DNA of 64,000 nucleotides from Rhodanobacter sp. LX-99 (GCF_018599185.1 NZ_JAHFVL010000004.1:1-64000), one strand, 5' to 3'; numbered from the stretch's first letter, positions 20,072 through 31,324 are shown. Notes: generated by a model not told the origin, from the letters alone. Made by a program: numbers and translations.

Positions 20072-22951
20072 TCAGAACTTCAGCGTGGCGCGGGCCCAGT
20101 AGTAGCGTCCCATCGCATCGTAGGTGGCGACGTCCACGTTGTAGTTGCCGCCGTTCTGGTAGACCAGCGGCGGCGCATGGTTGAACAGGTTGTCGACGCC
20201 GATGTCGAACGTGGTGTGGATCGAGGGCACGTGGTAACCCAGTTGGAGCGCGTGGTAGACCACCGATCCCATCGGCGCATTGGCCCCGGTCGCCACGTCG
20301 GCATGCAGGTTGACGACGTGGTTGATGTAGCGCGATTGCCACTGCGCGTTCCAGTTGCCCTTCTGCCAGTTGAGGGTGAACGTGCCGCGCCAGCGCGAGA
20401 TGTTGCCGAATTGCGTCGTGTAGGTACCGGCGTAGTCGGTCGTTTCAGCGCCCAGGCTCGGAGCAGGGTTGTTCCTGTAGGTGGACGTGTACGACGAGGC
20501 GAGGCCTGCCTTGAAGTCGCCGGGGTTGATGCTGCCGAGGTCAAAGTGCGGGATCTTGTAGTTCAGCGTGAAGTCGATGCCGCTGGTACTCAGGTTGCCC
20601 AGGTTGACGACCGGCGTGTCGATCACTCGTACGTTGCCCGGCTGCTTGGTGGTGTTGTCGAGACGGTGGATGAACGAGCAAAACGGGCTGGTGCCGTCGG
20701 CGAAGCACGCATTGAGCACGGTCTGTGCCTCGGCCGGCGTCAGCAGGTCTTTCAGGTAGATGTGCCAGAAGTCGACGCTGGTGGACGCGCCGTCCAGCCA
20801 GCTCGGGTCGTAGACGAAGCCGATGTTGATCGACTTGCCCTGTTCCGGCTTGAGCTTTGCACCCACGGTATTGGCACCCGAGTAGTAGGTGTTGACCTGG
20901 AGAGGACTGTTGCCGGGCCAGTTGACTGGAACGTATTGGCAGGCCACGGGGTGCTGCGCGAGGTCGGCGGCCGAGAGGTGTGCGCAGGGATCGGTGGGGC
21001 TGGGCTGGACCAGAGTGATGCCGTCGTGGAGTTCATCCAGGTTTGGCGCGCGGAACACCTCGGACACGGTGCCACGCACCAGCAGGTCGGCGATCGGCCG
21101 CCACTCGATGGCGATCTTCTTGTTGGTGGTGGTGCCGGTGGTGCTGTAGTTGGATGTACGGATGCCGAGGTCGAGGTTCAACGAATACGCCCATGGCTGC
21201 TCCGAGAGCAGCGGTATCAGCGATTCGGCATAGAGTTCCTTGACGTTGTCGCTGCCACGACCGGGCGAGCCGCAGGCCTCCTGCAGCACTTCGCAGCGAC
21301 CGGTGTTCAGATCGAGCACGGCGTTCGGGGTCACCGTGTAGTTCATGGTGCGCTGGCGGTACAGGGCACCGGCGGCCAGTTGCACGGCGCCGGCGGGCAG
21401 CTCCCACAATTCACCATTGGCGTCGAACTGGACCTGCTTGGTGGAGTTGGTGAAGACGTACACCGGCGCATCCACGCCGGACCTGAGCGCGGCGGTCTGG
21501 TTGGCCTGGTCGAAAATGTTGACGCCGCTGTTGATCGCGGCCTGGAACGCCGCGATGTTGACTTCGTTGTAGTCGCGCTGCAGGCGGTTGGCGTGGGCAT
21601 AGTTGACGGTGGTGGCCCAGTTCCAGCTGCTGTTGCCGAAGGCGCCGCGCAGGCCGGTGTTCACCTGCACGTTATTGGTGTCATAGGTGTGCAGGCGGGT
21701 ACCGAGGCCGCTCAGGCGGACATTGAAGCCGTAACCGCCGTCGGGGTCGGTGGGATTGCTGGGATCGGTGCCGAAGGTGATGCCGAACGGGTTGATCGGA
21801 TTGTTCTTGGACACATACCAACCGTCGTTGCTGAGGCCGGCCGCCGTCGGCGCCGGCGCGTCCTGGCCGCTCGATTGGGTATGGTTGAAGAAGCCTTCGA
21901 AGAAGAACTCCAGGTCGTCCGTCAGCTTGTAGCTGCCGAGCGCGAAGGCATCGGTGCGCTGCTGCGCGGTCTGAATGTAGTTGTAGGCGTTGTAGTTGAA
22001 GGAATCCTGCCCCCTGACCGTGCAGCGGTAGTCAGCCTGGCTCGAGCCGCTGCCTTGCGCCAGTGTGATGAAGGCTCTGCCATTCGCGTCGAGTGGGCAG
22101 CCATATTGGCTGGCGATCGATTGAGGTACCTGGATCTTGCCGGTGGGAATCGTGCTGGAGCCGGCAGGCGAGGCTACGCCGCTGGACAGGTACAGCTGGT
22201 GCGCGGAGTACTTGCGCTTGGTGGCGAGCACGGCGTCGTACTTGTTGAAGCTGACGCCGCCGACGAGGTTGTAACGGTCGCCGTTGAGGCCGCCGGTCAG
22301 GGTGAAGCCGCGGCGCTGGCCGTCGCCATGGCCGGAGATGCCCTCGTTGATACTGAGCTCGGCGCCGTGGTAATCCTTGCGCAGGATGAAGTTGACGACG
22401 CCGCCGATGGCGTCGGAGCCATACACGGTGGAGGCGCCTTCAGCCAGCACGTCGACCCGCTCGATCATGCTCTGCGGGATCATGTTGACGTCAGGATTGG
22501 CCATGCGCTGGCCGTCGATCAGGACCAGGGTGCGGTCGATGCCCAAGCCGCGCAGGGAAATGCGCGATGAACCGTCGCCACCGCCGAGCAGCGGGCTGGC
22601 GACACCGCCGCCGTTGCTGTTGTTCTGCGGGTTGGTGGCCTTGCCGGAAATGCTGGGGAGCTGCTGCAGCACGTTGCCCATGGTGAGGTTGCCGGCGTTG
22701 GTGAGCGTGGCGCGATCCAGCGTCACCACCGGGCTGGCCGTCTCGGCGTCCACACGCCGGATCAGCGAGCCGGTCACGACAACCGCCTGCAGGGTCTTGG
22801 CCTTGCTCTTGGACGGTGGGGTGGCCTGATCCGACGATGGCGGGTTATCCGCCTGCGGTGCCTGCGCTTGGGCCACACCCGCCGCCGTGAAAATTCCCGC
22901 AGTCAAGGCCAGGCGCACCGCCAGTGACAAGTGATTCATGCCGTATTTCAT
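20072..22951 (-). CDS. TonB-dependent outer-membrane receptor
   Basis: 959-residue receptor for TonB/ExbBD-driven import. It has a signal peptide (about 1-35, ending AQAQA), a TonB-box-like stretch (LQAVVVTGSLIRR), a plug domain (about 70-190, with LRGLGIDRTLVLIDGQRM and GSDAIGGVVNFILR) and a beta-barrel ending in the aromatic YWARATLKF. Glu/Asp-rich heme or siderophore hallmarks are not obvious, so the ligand is unknown. ATG 22951 has GGAGA upstream; a start at 23023 adds 24 charged residues before the signal. Receptors of this subclass often neighbour TPR sulfotransferases in xanthomonads. Confidence 0.9.
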   Translation of the reverse strand: MKYGMNHLSLAVRLALTAGIFTAAGVAQAQAPQADNPPSSDQATPPSKSKAKTLQAVVVTGSLIRRVDAETASPVVTLDRATLTNAGNLTMGNVLQQLPSISGKATNPQNNSNGGGVASPLLGGGDGSSRISLRGLGIDRTLVLIDGQRMANPDVNMIPQSMIERVDVLAEGASTVYGSDAIGGVVNFILRKDYHGAELSINEGISGHGDGQRRGFTLTGGLNGDRYNLVGGVSFNKYDAVLATKRKYSAHQLYLSSGVASPAGSSTIPTGKIQVPQSIASQYGCPLDANGRAFITLAQGSGSSQADYRCTVRGQDSFNYNAYNYIQTAQQRTDAFALGSYKLTDDLEFFFEGFFNHTQSSGQDAPAPTAAGLSNDGWYVSKNNPINPFGITFGTDPSNPTDPDGGYGFNVRLSGLGTRLHTYDTNNVQVNTGLRGAFGNSSWNWATTVNYAHANRLQRDYNEVNIAAFQAAINSGVNIFDQANQTAALRSGVDAPVYVFTNSTKQVQFDANGELWELPAGAVQLAAGALYRQRTMNYTVTPNAVLDLNTGRCEVLQEACGSPGRGSDNVKELYAESLIPLLSEQPWAYSLNLDLGIRTSNYSTTGTTTNKKIAIEWRPIADLLVRGTVSEVFRAPNLDELHDGITLVQPSPTDPCAHLSAADLAQHPVACQYVPVNWPGNSPLQVNTYYSGANTVGAKLKPEQGKSINIGFVYDPSWLDGASTSVDFWHIYLKDLLTPAEAQTVLNACFADGTSPFCSFIHRLDNTTKQPGNVRVIDTPVVNLGNLSTSGIDFTLNYKIPHFDLGSINPGDFKAGLASSYTSTYRNNPAPSLGAETTDYAGTYTTQFGNISRWRGTFTLNWQKGNWNAQWQSRYINHVVNLHADVATGANAPMGSVVYHALQLGYHVPSIHTTFDIGVDNLFNHAPPLVYQNGGNYNVDVATYDAMGRYYWARATLKF

Positions 22952-23147
22952 TTGGTCTCCCCAGTAGATGTTGGTATTCGTTCCCAGCCTTCGAGCGTGT
23001 CGAGTCCCCTCCCCGGGGTGCACGCCGAGCCACGCGACGGTGATCGCCTGCGGTGCCCAGCCGGCAAAAGACTACTCCCAGAAACGGTCCCGCGCACAAC
23101 TGCTGCGGCCGCTGGCACGCAAGCCTCAGGAGACCGTCGACCGTTGA

Positions 23148-23964
23148 TCAACCGCCACGCGACCCGAAAGGCTCCTGGGACCGGGGTTGCGCTGGGGTCT
23201 CGCCGGACCGGTTGAAGTCGCCGATGGCCGCGACCAGGTCGGTTACCGCCGCCTGTTCCGCTTCGCTGAGATCGGGATTCCAGCTGTCCAGGATCAGGAC
23301 CACGCGGGTCTGGTCGCTGTGGTTCCACGCTTCGTGCTCGAACGTATCGTCGAAGGTGATACAACGGCCTTCCTCCCACACGTGGGTTTCGCCGCCCACG
23401 CGCAAGGCGCAGTCCGGCGGCGCGATCAGCGGAAGGTGGGTGACCAGGCGGGTATTGGTGACGCCGCGGTGCGGCAGGATGTGCGTGCCCGGGCGAAGCA
23501 CGGAGTACAGCGTTTCCGGCGCGTGGTCGCGAATCCGGACCAGCGGCATCGAGTCCACAGCGCGCTGGTGCGCGGGCAGCGCGCGCACTGCATGTCGTGG
23601 CGCACGCCGTGCCGGTAGAAGAAAAAGGCATCCCAGGCCGCCTCTTGCATGCCTGACGAACCCAGCAACTGGGCGCCGCCACGGCCTCGCCGGAGTTGGT
23701 GCCCAGGAACGGCACCAGATCGTCCTGCGCGTGCGAGAGCACGGCGCGCAGCTCTTCGCGTACCACGTCGACGGCAGCCTCCAGCCGCGCATGCGCCAGC
23801 GCGTTCCATATAGCCCCGCAAGCTGGCGGGTGGCCAGGAACTGCAGCGCCTCGGCGTCATCGGGCAGGCTTTCCAGCAACTGCTGGAAAGCCTGCTCGGC
23901 CATCGCCATGTCGCCGCGCTGCCACGCGGCAAGTCGCGGGAGTGGCAGGTGGCGGCTTGTTCAT
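23148..23964 (-). pseudogene. Decayed paralogue of the TPR/Asp-Asn hydroxylase
   Basis: The C-terminal 125 codons closely match the intact hydroxylase at 16697-18019 (VRIRDHAPETLYSV, GVTNTRLVTHLPLIAP, DDTFEHEAWN). Upstream, the same homology continues only by switching frames: REELRAVLSHAQDDLVPFLG in one, LGSSGMQEAAWDAFFFYRHG in another, QQLLESLPDDAEALQFLA in a third. At least four shifts occur, near 23,575, 23,685, 23,810 and 23,930. A long segment between the TPR repeats and the oxygenase domain is missing. The ancestral start is probably ATG 23964. Assembly error could explain one shift but hardly all of them plus the deletion. Confidence 0.8.
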
Positions 23965-24039
23965 CGGGAAGGTCCGCTGCTGGATGTTCCCGATGATTAT
24001 AGGGACGCCAGCAGCGGCTGCCGGCCCGTGCCGTGGCGA

Positions 24040-25782
24040 CTATTTCCGCGCGGACCGCGCTGTCCGCTGCTGCTTCATCCATTGCTGGTACGCCTCGACG
24101 TGCGGCATCTCGCGCAGCACCTTCGAGCGCGGGTCGACGATCAGCAGGCTGCCGGCCGGCACGTGCAGCTGGCCGCTGCCGTCGCGCATGGGCAAGGTGT
24201 GCACGGTGTCGCCCACCTGCACCTCGATCGGCATCGGGAACGGCTTGCCGTGTTCGGTCACCCAGCGCAGCTTCAGCGTGTCGCCGTCGCGCTGCTGGTC
24301 CAGCCGCGGCAGTGCGGCGTCGCGCAGGTACACGTCGAAGAACCAGTCGAGCTTGCGCCCGGTGACCTGGTCGACGATCGCCACGTAGTCGCCGGTGCTG
24401 GCGTAGCGCGGGCTGAAGTTCCCGGGCTTCGGGTCGGGGCGGCCGTAGACCAGACGGCGGATGCTGTCGAAAAAGTCCTTGTCGCCGATCAGCTGGCGCA
24501 AGGTATGCAGCATCAGCGCACCCTTGTTGTAGATGTCCTGTCCGGGGCCGGCCGTCTCGTCGTAGACCTGTTCTTCGGTCCTGCTGCTGCCGGACACGAT
24601 CGGGTGGTGGTTGCGCAGCATCAGGCGCAGTCCGTGCAGCCAGCTGAAATAGTCCATGTCGCCGTTGAGGTACTGGCTGTAGAGCGGCTGCATGTAGGTG
24701 CCGAAACTCTCGTGCAGCCACATGTCGTCCCAGTCGGCGTTGGTGACCTGGTTGCCGAACCACTCGTGCGCGAATTCATGCTGCAGCAGGCTGTCGTAGC
24801 CGTAGCCGTTCTTGCGGTACTGGTTGCCGTAGGCGTTGATGGTCTGGTGTTCCATGCCCAGGTGCGGGGTCTCCACCACGCCCATCTTCTCGTCGCCGAA
24901 GGGATACGGGCCGATCTGCTGCTCGAAGAAATCCAGCATGCGCGGGAACCCGGCGAACAGCTCCTTCGCCTCTGCCTCGTGCCCGCGCAGGTACCAGAAC
25001 TGCATCGGGATGGTGTTGCCGTAGCGGCTTTTGTAGTCCGCCTTGAGTTCGTCGAAGGGTCCGATGTTGATCGAGATCGCGTAGGTGTCCGGGTGCCTGG
25101 CGCGCCAGTGGTACGTGTGCCTGTCGCCCGCGTCGGCGATGCCCACCAGCACGCCGTTGCCGGGCGCGGCCAGCGTCTTCGGCACGGTGACGTAGGTGTC
25201 GACCAGGTCGGGTTCGCCCTGCGGCTGGTCGATGCACGGCCAGAACAAGTCGCAGCCCTCGCCCTCGACCGCGCTGGCGACCCATGGCTGGCCGTCCGCG
25301 GTGTGGCTCCACACGAAGCCGCCGTCCCACGGCGCCTTCTTCGCCACGTGCGGCTTGCCGCCGTAGCGGATGGTCACGCTCACCTTGCCGCCGGCGGCGA
25401 GCGGTGCGGGCAGCTGGATGCGCAGGCGGCCGTCCGGGTTGCTCCACGCACCGGTAGCGAGCGGCTGGCCGCCCAGCTCGACCGCGCTGACCGGCAGGTT
25501 GCGGTCCAGGTCCAGCAACAGCGTGTCGGTGGCGGACTTAGCGGTGAAGCTCAATGTCGCGCTGGCGTCGATGCTCTGCGTGGCCGGGTCGACCGTGAAA
25601 TGCAGCTCGGCATGATCGAAGTGCACGCGCGCCTGTTCGGCCGGCATCACGCCGCCCGAATTCAGCGTCTGTGCGGTCAGTGCCGGCTGGATGGCGGCCG
25701 CGGTCTTGGCGACGGGTACGCTGGTGCAGGCGGCGAGGCCGAGCGCCACGCAAGCGGCAAGCAGGTGCGGGCGAAGAGGCAT
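24040..25782 (-). CDS. M1-family aminopeptidase lipoprotein
   Basis: 580-residue zinc aminopeptidase, probably anchored in the outer or periplasmic membrane leaflet by a lipobox (GLAAC, about residues 15-19). The zinc site is HEFAHEWFGNQ with the downstream Glu in LHESFGTYM. The exopeptidase motif reads GMEHQT rather than the GxMEN of classical PepN; several bacterial M1 subfamilies share this. N-terminal beta-sandwich and catalytic domains are present, but the large C-terminal helical domain of PepN is mostly absent. The next gene in the same direction is an M17 peptidase. Confidence 0.88.
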   Translation of the reverse strand: MPLRPHLLAACVALGLAACTSVPVAKTAAAIQPALTAQTLNSGGVMPAEQARVHFDHAELHFTVDPATQSIDASATLSFTAKSATDTLLLDLDRNLPVSAVELGGQPLATGAWSNPDGRLRIQLPAPLAAGGKVSVTIRYGGKPHVAKKAPWDGGFVWSHTADGQPWVASAVEGEGCDLFWPCIDQPQGEPDLVDTYVTVPKTLAAPGNGVLVGIADAGDRHTYHWRARHPDTYAISINIGPFDELKADYKSRYGNTIPMQFWYLRGHEAEAKELFAGFPRMLDFFEQQIGPYPFGDEKMGVVETPHLGMEHQTINAYGNQYRKNGYGYDSLLQHEFAHEWFGNQVTNADWDDMWLHESFGTYMQPLYSQYLNGDMDYFSWLHGLRLMLRNHHPIVSGSSRTEEQVYDETAGPGQDIYNKGALMLHTLRQLIGDKDFFDSIRRLVYGRPDPKPGNFSPRYASTGDYVAIVDQVTGRKLDWFFDVYLRDAALPRLDQQRDGDTLKLRWVTEHGKPFPMPIEVQVGDTVHTLPMRDGSGQLHVPAGSLLIVDPRSKVLREMPHVEAYQQWMKQQRTARSARK

Positions 25783-25860
25783 GGCGGGCTCCGGTCGGGG
25801 AATCCCGCAGGATGCAATCTTTCACCCCGGCGCGACAACGCCAGAAGTCATGCCGCCGGC

Positions 25861-27240
<1,380 letters not shown>

Positions 27241-27327
27241 GCGGGATCCTTCTGGCTTGCGGTGGCGCGGCGCGTGGCGTGCCGTGGATGGCGAACCGCC
27301 AATGATGCGCGCATTGCTCCGGGCTGC

Positions 27328-28038
27328 CTATCGGCTTTTGGTCGCAGGAGCCTGCGCCTCGAGCCAGTCGGCGAGCGCGGTCATGTCGCGCAGGTCCAGC
27401 TCGGGCGGCTGGCCCAGTTCGGCGGGCCAGGGCAGGCCTTCGCGATTGATCCAGGCGGTGCGCAGGCCGGCGTCGCGGGCGCCGGCCATGTCCATCGCCG
27501 GATCGTCGCCGACGTGCAGGATCTGCCCGGGCGCCACGCCCAGCCGTTCGGCCGCGGCCAGGAAGATCCGCGGGTCGGGCTTCGCCACGCCGCTGTCGCG
27601 CGCGCAGACGTGGTGGACGAAATGCGCGTGGATGCCGATGCGCTGCAGGTCGGCGTTGCCGTTGGTCAGGCTGGCCAGCGGCCAGCGCGCGGTGATCCGT
27701 TCCAGCGCGGGCAGGCTGTCCGGATACAGCTCCACGCTGTTGCGCGCGGCGAAGTAGATTTCCCACAGCGTCTCGATCGGCGCGTCGTCCACGCCGCAGG
27801 CGGCGAACGCCTGCCGCAGGGTGAGCTGGCGCTGGCGGGTGAAGTCATGCGCCAGGTCCAGCCGCTCGGCGGCGACCTGCATGCGCAGCGTGCGCATGGC
27901 CGCGATCGGCCACGCGCGTGCGACGTCGGGATGATGCCGCCGCAGCCAGGCGTCCACCGCTTGGTCGGCGCGTTCGAGCGCCGGCAACACCGGCCACAAG
28001 GTGTCGTCCAGATCCAGCGTCAGCGCGAGTATCGGCAC
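27328..28038 (-). CDS. HAD-family hydrolase
   Basis: 236-residue haloacid dehalogenase-like phosphatase. Motif I is DLDDTLWP at the N-terminus, motif II Ser/Thr is in LASLTNGN, Lys is in SGVAKPDPRIF and motif IV Asp pair is in HVGDDPAMDMAGA. The substrate is not known; the class includes YjjG/YigB-like nucleotide or FMN phosphatases. The start is most likely the GTG at 28038, 12 bases after the upstream gene's stop, because no ATG precedes motif I. Confidence 0.85.
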   Translation of the reverse strand: MPILALTLDLDDTLWPVLPALERADQAVDAWLRRHHPDVARAWPIAAMRTLRMQVAAERLDLAHDFTRQRQLTLRQAFAACGVDDAPIETLWEIYFAARNSVELYPDSLPALERITARWPLASLTNGNADLQRIGIHAHFVHHVCARDSGVAKPDPRIFLAAAERLGVAPGQILHVGDDPAMDMAGARDAGLRTAWINREGLPWPAELGQPPELDLRDMTALADWLEAQAPATKSR

Positions 28039-28049
28039 GCCCGCACGGC

Positions 28050-29387
28050 TCAACGGTTGCGGATGCGCAGCACCTGGCCGAGCTTGATCTGGTCGTTCTT
28101 CAGGTGGTTCCACTCGCGCAGCTGGGTCACCTCGACCGAATGCCGCTTGGCGATCGTCGACAGCGTGTCGCCCTTGGCCACCTTGTAGGTGGTCGCGGCC
28201 TGGGTGGCGTTCGCGGTGACCTTGCCGAAGTCCTTGCCTTCGGTCCGGCTGACCGTGGTGGCGCTGCCGTTCGCATGGGCCACGCCGGTGACGGTGACGT
28301 CGCTCACGCTGCCCTGGACCTTGCTCAAGCGGGCGGTGTCCCTGGCGTCGGCGCGGCGCTGCTCCAGCGCCTGCCGCGCCGCCAGCGTGTCGGGCGAGGT
28401 CGGCGCGATCGCGGCGCGTGCCGCGTAGGTGGCGCCCGGTGCCGACACTGGCGTGCCCCTGACCGGACGCGCGCCGACTTCGGCCAGGATCCGGCTGCGC
28501 CGTGAGGCGTCCAGCGCCACCAGCGCGCCATCGTCCTGGTACGGCAGCACGGCGTGCTTGCGCAGCGCCGCCTTGGCCGGCTCGGTCTGCATGAAGTCGA
28601 TGAAGGCCTGCGCCTGGGCGGCCTTCGGGCTGCGCGGGTTGGTCACCAGGTACAGCGGGATGAACAGCGGGTAGCTGCCGTCGGCGATGTTGGCGACGGT
28701 GGCCGGCTTGCCGTTGATCGGAATCGCCTTGAGCTTGGCATTGCCGCTGATGCTGGCCAGGGTGGTCACGCCCAGGCCGTTCGGGTTCAGCGCGATGCCT
28801 TCTTCCAGCTTGCGCGTGTTGACGTACAGCCGCGGCGCCGCCACCGGCTGGTTGCCGCGGCCGAACAGCAGGCTGCGCAGGCTGTATTCCACGCCGTCGC
28901 CGGGGCTGGCCACCGCGTACACGTCGATCGGCGCGCTGCGGCCGCCGACTTCGCTCCAGTTGTGGATCTTGCCGTAGTAGATGTCGTGCACCTGCTTCAG
29001 CGTGAGGTTGCGGACCGGGTTGGACGACTGGGTGATGATCACCAGCGCATCCCACGCCACCGGGGTGAAGGTGAGGTTCGCGTTCTGCGCGCTGTTGTCG
29101 CTGGCGCGCGCGCTGCCGGCCAGGTCGGCGCTGCCCGAGGCCACCGCGTCGATGCCCGAGGCGGTGTTGAACGGCTGCAGCTCGATGTTGCCGTGGCCGG
29201 TCTTCTCCCACGCCTTCGCCACTTCGTTGACCACGCCGTTCGCGGTGGCGACGTCGCCGCGCCAGACCAGGCTGCTCTTGGCGGGGGCGCTGGCGTGCGC
29301 CTTCGGCTTGCTCTTGGCGAACGCGGGGGTGGTGAGGCAGGCCCCGATCAGGGCGACGGACAGCAGGCGGGTAAGACGGACGGACAT
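28050..29387 (-). CDS. PstS-like periplasmic binding protein with C-terminal LysM domain
   Basis: 445-residue exported protein. A signal peptide (ending PAFA) leads into a phosphate-binding-protein-like domain (about 25-290) with SGSADLAGSARASDNS and NPNGLGVTTLASISGNA. A linker rich in Ala/Arg/Thr follows. The last 45 residues form a LysM module (YKVAKGDTLSTIAKRHSVEV). LysM binds peptidoglycan, so the ligand-binding domain is probably held at the wall. No pst or pho transport genes are adjacent. I chose ATG 29387, since the ATG at 29408 only adds seven residues. Confidence 0.8.
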   Translation of the reverse strand: MSVRLTRLLSVALIGACLTTPAFAKSKPKAHASAPAKSSLVWRGDVATANGVVNEVAKAWEKTGHGNIELQPFNTASGIDAVASGSADLAGSARASDNSAQNANLTFTPVAWDALVIITQSSNPVRNLTLKQVHDIYYGKIHNWSEVGGRSAPIDVYAVASPGDGVEYSLRSLLFGRGNQPVAAPRLYVNTRKLEEGIALNPNGLGVTTLASISGNAKLKAIPINGKPATVANIADGSYPLFIPLYLVTNPRSPKAAQAQAFIDFMQTEPAKAALRKHAVLPYQDDGALVALDASRRSRILAEVGARPVRGTPVSAPGATYAARAAIAPTSPDTLAARQALEQRRADARDTARLSKVQGSVSDVTVTGVAHANGSATTVSRTEGKDFGKVTANATQAATTYKVAKGDTLSTIAKRHSVEVTQLREWNHLKNDQIKLGQVLRIRNR

Positions 29388-29622
29388 GGTGGTGGGGAGC
29401 CCCGGCATGATTTAGGTGTGGACGGAAAGGCGCGAGTATGGCGCCATGCAGGCGCACACAAGGTGAAGCGATGAGGATATTTCATCGGCCTGAATGCAGA
29501 ACATCAAGCGCTTTCATGGATTTGCGCGGCGGCGGCACGCGGGATGTGCGCCGGGACACGACCCGAAGGCGATCCCGGCCACGCTTTCGCCTGAATGGCT
29601 TCTCGAAAAACTTCCGGTGAAA

Positions 29623-29736
29623 CGCCATTCCAGCGAAAGCCGGAGGGGCTTCGCAACAGCCGAAGGGCTGGTCATCCGGTGCCGTTGCGTTTCGATGGTT
29701 TGGAGTCGCTGGATCCCAGCTTTCGCCGGGATGGCG
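29623..29736. repeat. Inverted-repeat intergenic element (REP/MITE-like)
   Basis: CGCCATTCCAGCGAAAGCCGG-type sequence at 29623-29643 faces its near complement at 29715-29736 (CAGCTTTCGCCGGGATGGCG). A third degenerate copy of the unit lies around 29571-29600. Repeats with TTTCGCCGGGATG cores are widespread intergenic elements in proteobacteria. It occupies the otherwise empty gap 29388-29786 between two convergently and co-directionally read genes; nothing else was recognised there. Confidence 0.5.
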
Positions 29737-29786
29737 AGCTTGAAGCAGAGCTATTCGGGGTGCGCCTGGACGGGTTTCCCGGCCAC

Positions 29787-31193
29787 TCAGTTGACCACCA
29801 CGTAGCGCGTGCCGTCGTCGTCGGTGACCACCAGCACCAGCTGGCGCGGCTTCACCCCGGCCAGCCCGCGCAGCATGTGCAGGCTGGTGATGCGCTGGTT
29901 GCCCACGCCGATCACCACGTCGTCGGTGCTCAGCCCGGCGCGCGCGGCGCGGCTGCCCGGCTGCACCGCGCTGATCGCCACGCCGTACCAGCCCTGGTTG
30001 CGCTGGCTCTGGCTCAGCTCGGTGAAGCGCACGCCGGCCAGGCGCGGATCGAGCTGGCCGCCGTCGATGCTGGCCAGCTTCTCCGCGGTGAGCGTGGCGC
30101 TGACTTCGCGCAGCTTGCCGTCGCGCAGCACGCCCAGGCGCAGCGTGCTGCCCAGCGGCAGCAGGCCCTCGGCGTTGTTCAGTTCCTGCACGTTGTGCAG
30201 CGACTTGCCGTTCAGCGTGGTCAGCACGTCGCCCGGCTGCAGGCCGGCGTGCGCGGCGGCCGAACCGTCGGCCACGCCGGTGACCACCACGCCGTTGCTG
30301 TCCTTCAGCCCCAGCAGCTGGGCGATGCGCGGGGTGACCGTCTGGGTCTGCGCGCCCAGGCTGCCGCGCTGCACCTTGCCGTGCGCCAGCAACTGCGCCA
30401 TCACTTCGCTGGTGAGGTTGCTGGGAATCGCGAAACCGATGCCCACGTTGCCGCCGGACGGCGAGAAGATCATCGTGTTGATGCCGACCAGTTCGCCGCG
30501 CAGGTTGACCAGCGCGCCGCCGGAGTTGCCGGGGTTGATCGAGGCGTCGGTCTGGATGAAGTTCTGGTAGCCGGAGCTTCCCGAATTGGAGCTGCCCAGG
30601 CCCGAGCGGCCCAGCGCCGAGACGATGCCGGCGGTGACCGTCTGGCCGAGGCCGAACGGGTCGCCCACCGCCACCACGTAGTCGCCGACCTGCAGCGCCG
30701 AGGAGTCGGCCAGCGGCAGCGCCTTGAGGTTCTGCGCCGGAATCTGCACCACCGCCACGTCGGTGGCCGGGTCGGTGCCGAGCAGCTTGCCCTTGAACGT
30801 GCGCCCGTCCTGCAGCGTCACGCTGATGTCGTCGGCGCCGCCGACCACGTGATTGTTGGTCAGCACGTAGCCCTTCGCCGCATCCACGATCACGCCCGAG
30901 CCCAGGCTCTGCTCGACGCGCTCGCGCGGGGTCGCCGGCAGGCCGAAGAACTGGCGCACCATCGGGTCGTCGAAATACGCATCGCGCACCTGCACCCGGG
31001 TCGTGGTGGAGATGTTCACCACCGCCGGGGTCACCCGCGTCAGCATCGGCGCCAGCGACGGCAGCGGTTGCCCGCCGACCGCGGCCGGCAAGGTGGCCGC
31101 GCGGCTGCCGGCCGGCGCGCTGCCGAGGGCGATGACGGCTACGGCCAGCAGGCCAGTCAGCCAGGGCACGAGGCGGGAAGGCAACGGCGACAT
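29787..31193 (-). CDS. degQ: DegP/DegQ-type periplasmic serine protease
   Basis: HtrA-family protease/chaperone that handles misfolded envelope proteins. The 468 residues comprise a signal segment (about 8-33), the trypsin-like domain with His in TNNHVVGG, Asp in ATDVAVV and Ser in GNSGGAL, and two PDZ domains (about 265-355 and 370-465). The ATG at 31193 has a strong AGGAGG site seven bases away, so the longer frame starting at 31274 is rejected. It could be degP or degQ by function; the short Q-linker favours degQ. Confidence 0.9.
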   Translation of the reverse strand: MSPLPSRLVPWLTGLLAVAVIALGSAPAGSRAATLPAAVGGQPLPSLAPMLTRVTPAVVNISTTTRVQVRDAYFDDPMVRQFFGLPATPRERVEQSLGSGVIVDAAKGYVLTNNHVVGGADDISVTLQDGRTFKGKLLGTDPATDVAVVQIPAQNLKALPLADSSALQVGDYVVAVGDPFGLGQTVTAGIVSALGRSGLGSSNSGSSGYQNFIQTDASINPGNSGGALVNLRGELVGINTMIFSPSGGNVGIGFAIPSNLTSEVMAQLLAHGKVQRGSLGAQTQTVTPRIAQLLGLKDSNGVVVTGVADGSAAAHAGLQPGDVLTTLNGKSLHNVQELNNAEGLLPLGSTLRLGVLRDGKLREVSATLTAEKLASIDGGQLDPRLAGVRFTELSQSQRNQGWYGVAISAVQPGSRAARAGLSTDDVVIGVGNQRITSLHMLRGLAGVKPRQLVLVVTDDDGTRYVVVN

Positions 31194-31324
31194 GAGTCCT
31201 CCTGAAGGCGGTGGAAGCGGCGCTGCTTCGACCGGAGCGCGGCGCCACGGTTCCGTCCGGCCGAATGCTGTCATGGGACTTTACAACCAACGACGTCGGG
31301 GTTAACTTGCTTACCCGATATCAA

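Noticed and set aside
20045..22570. An 841-codon + strand frame opposite the TonB receptor
   Set aside because: It has no domain signature and no ribosome site. The receptor on the other strand is unambiguous.
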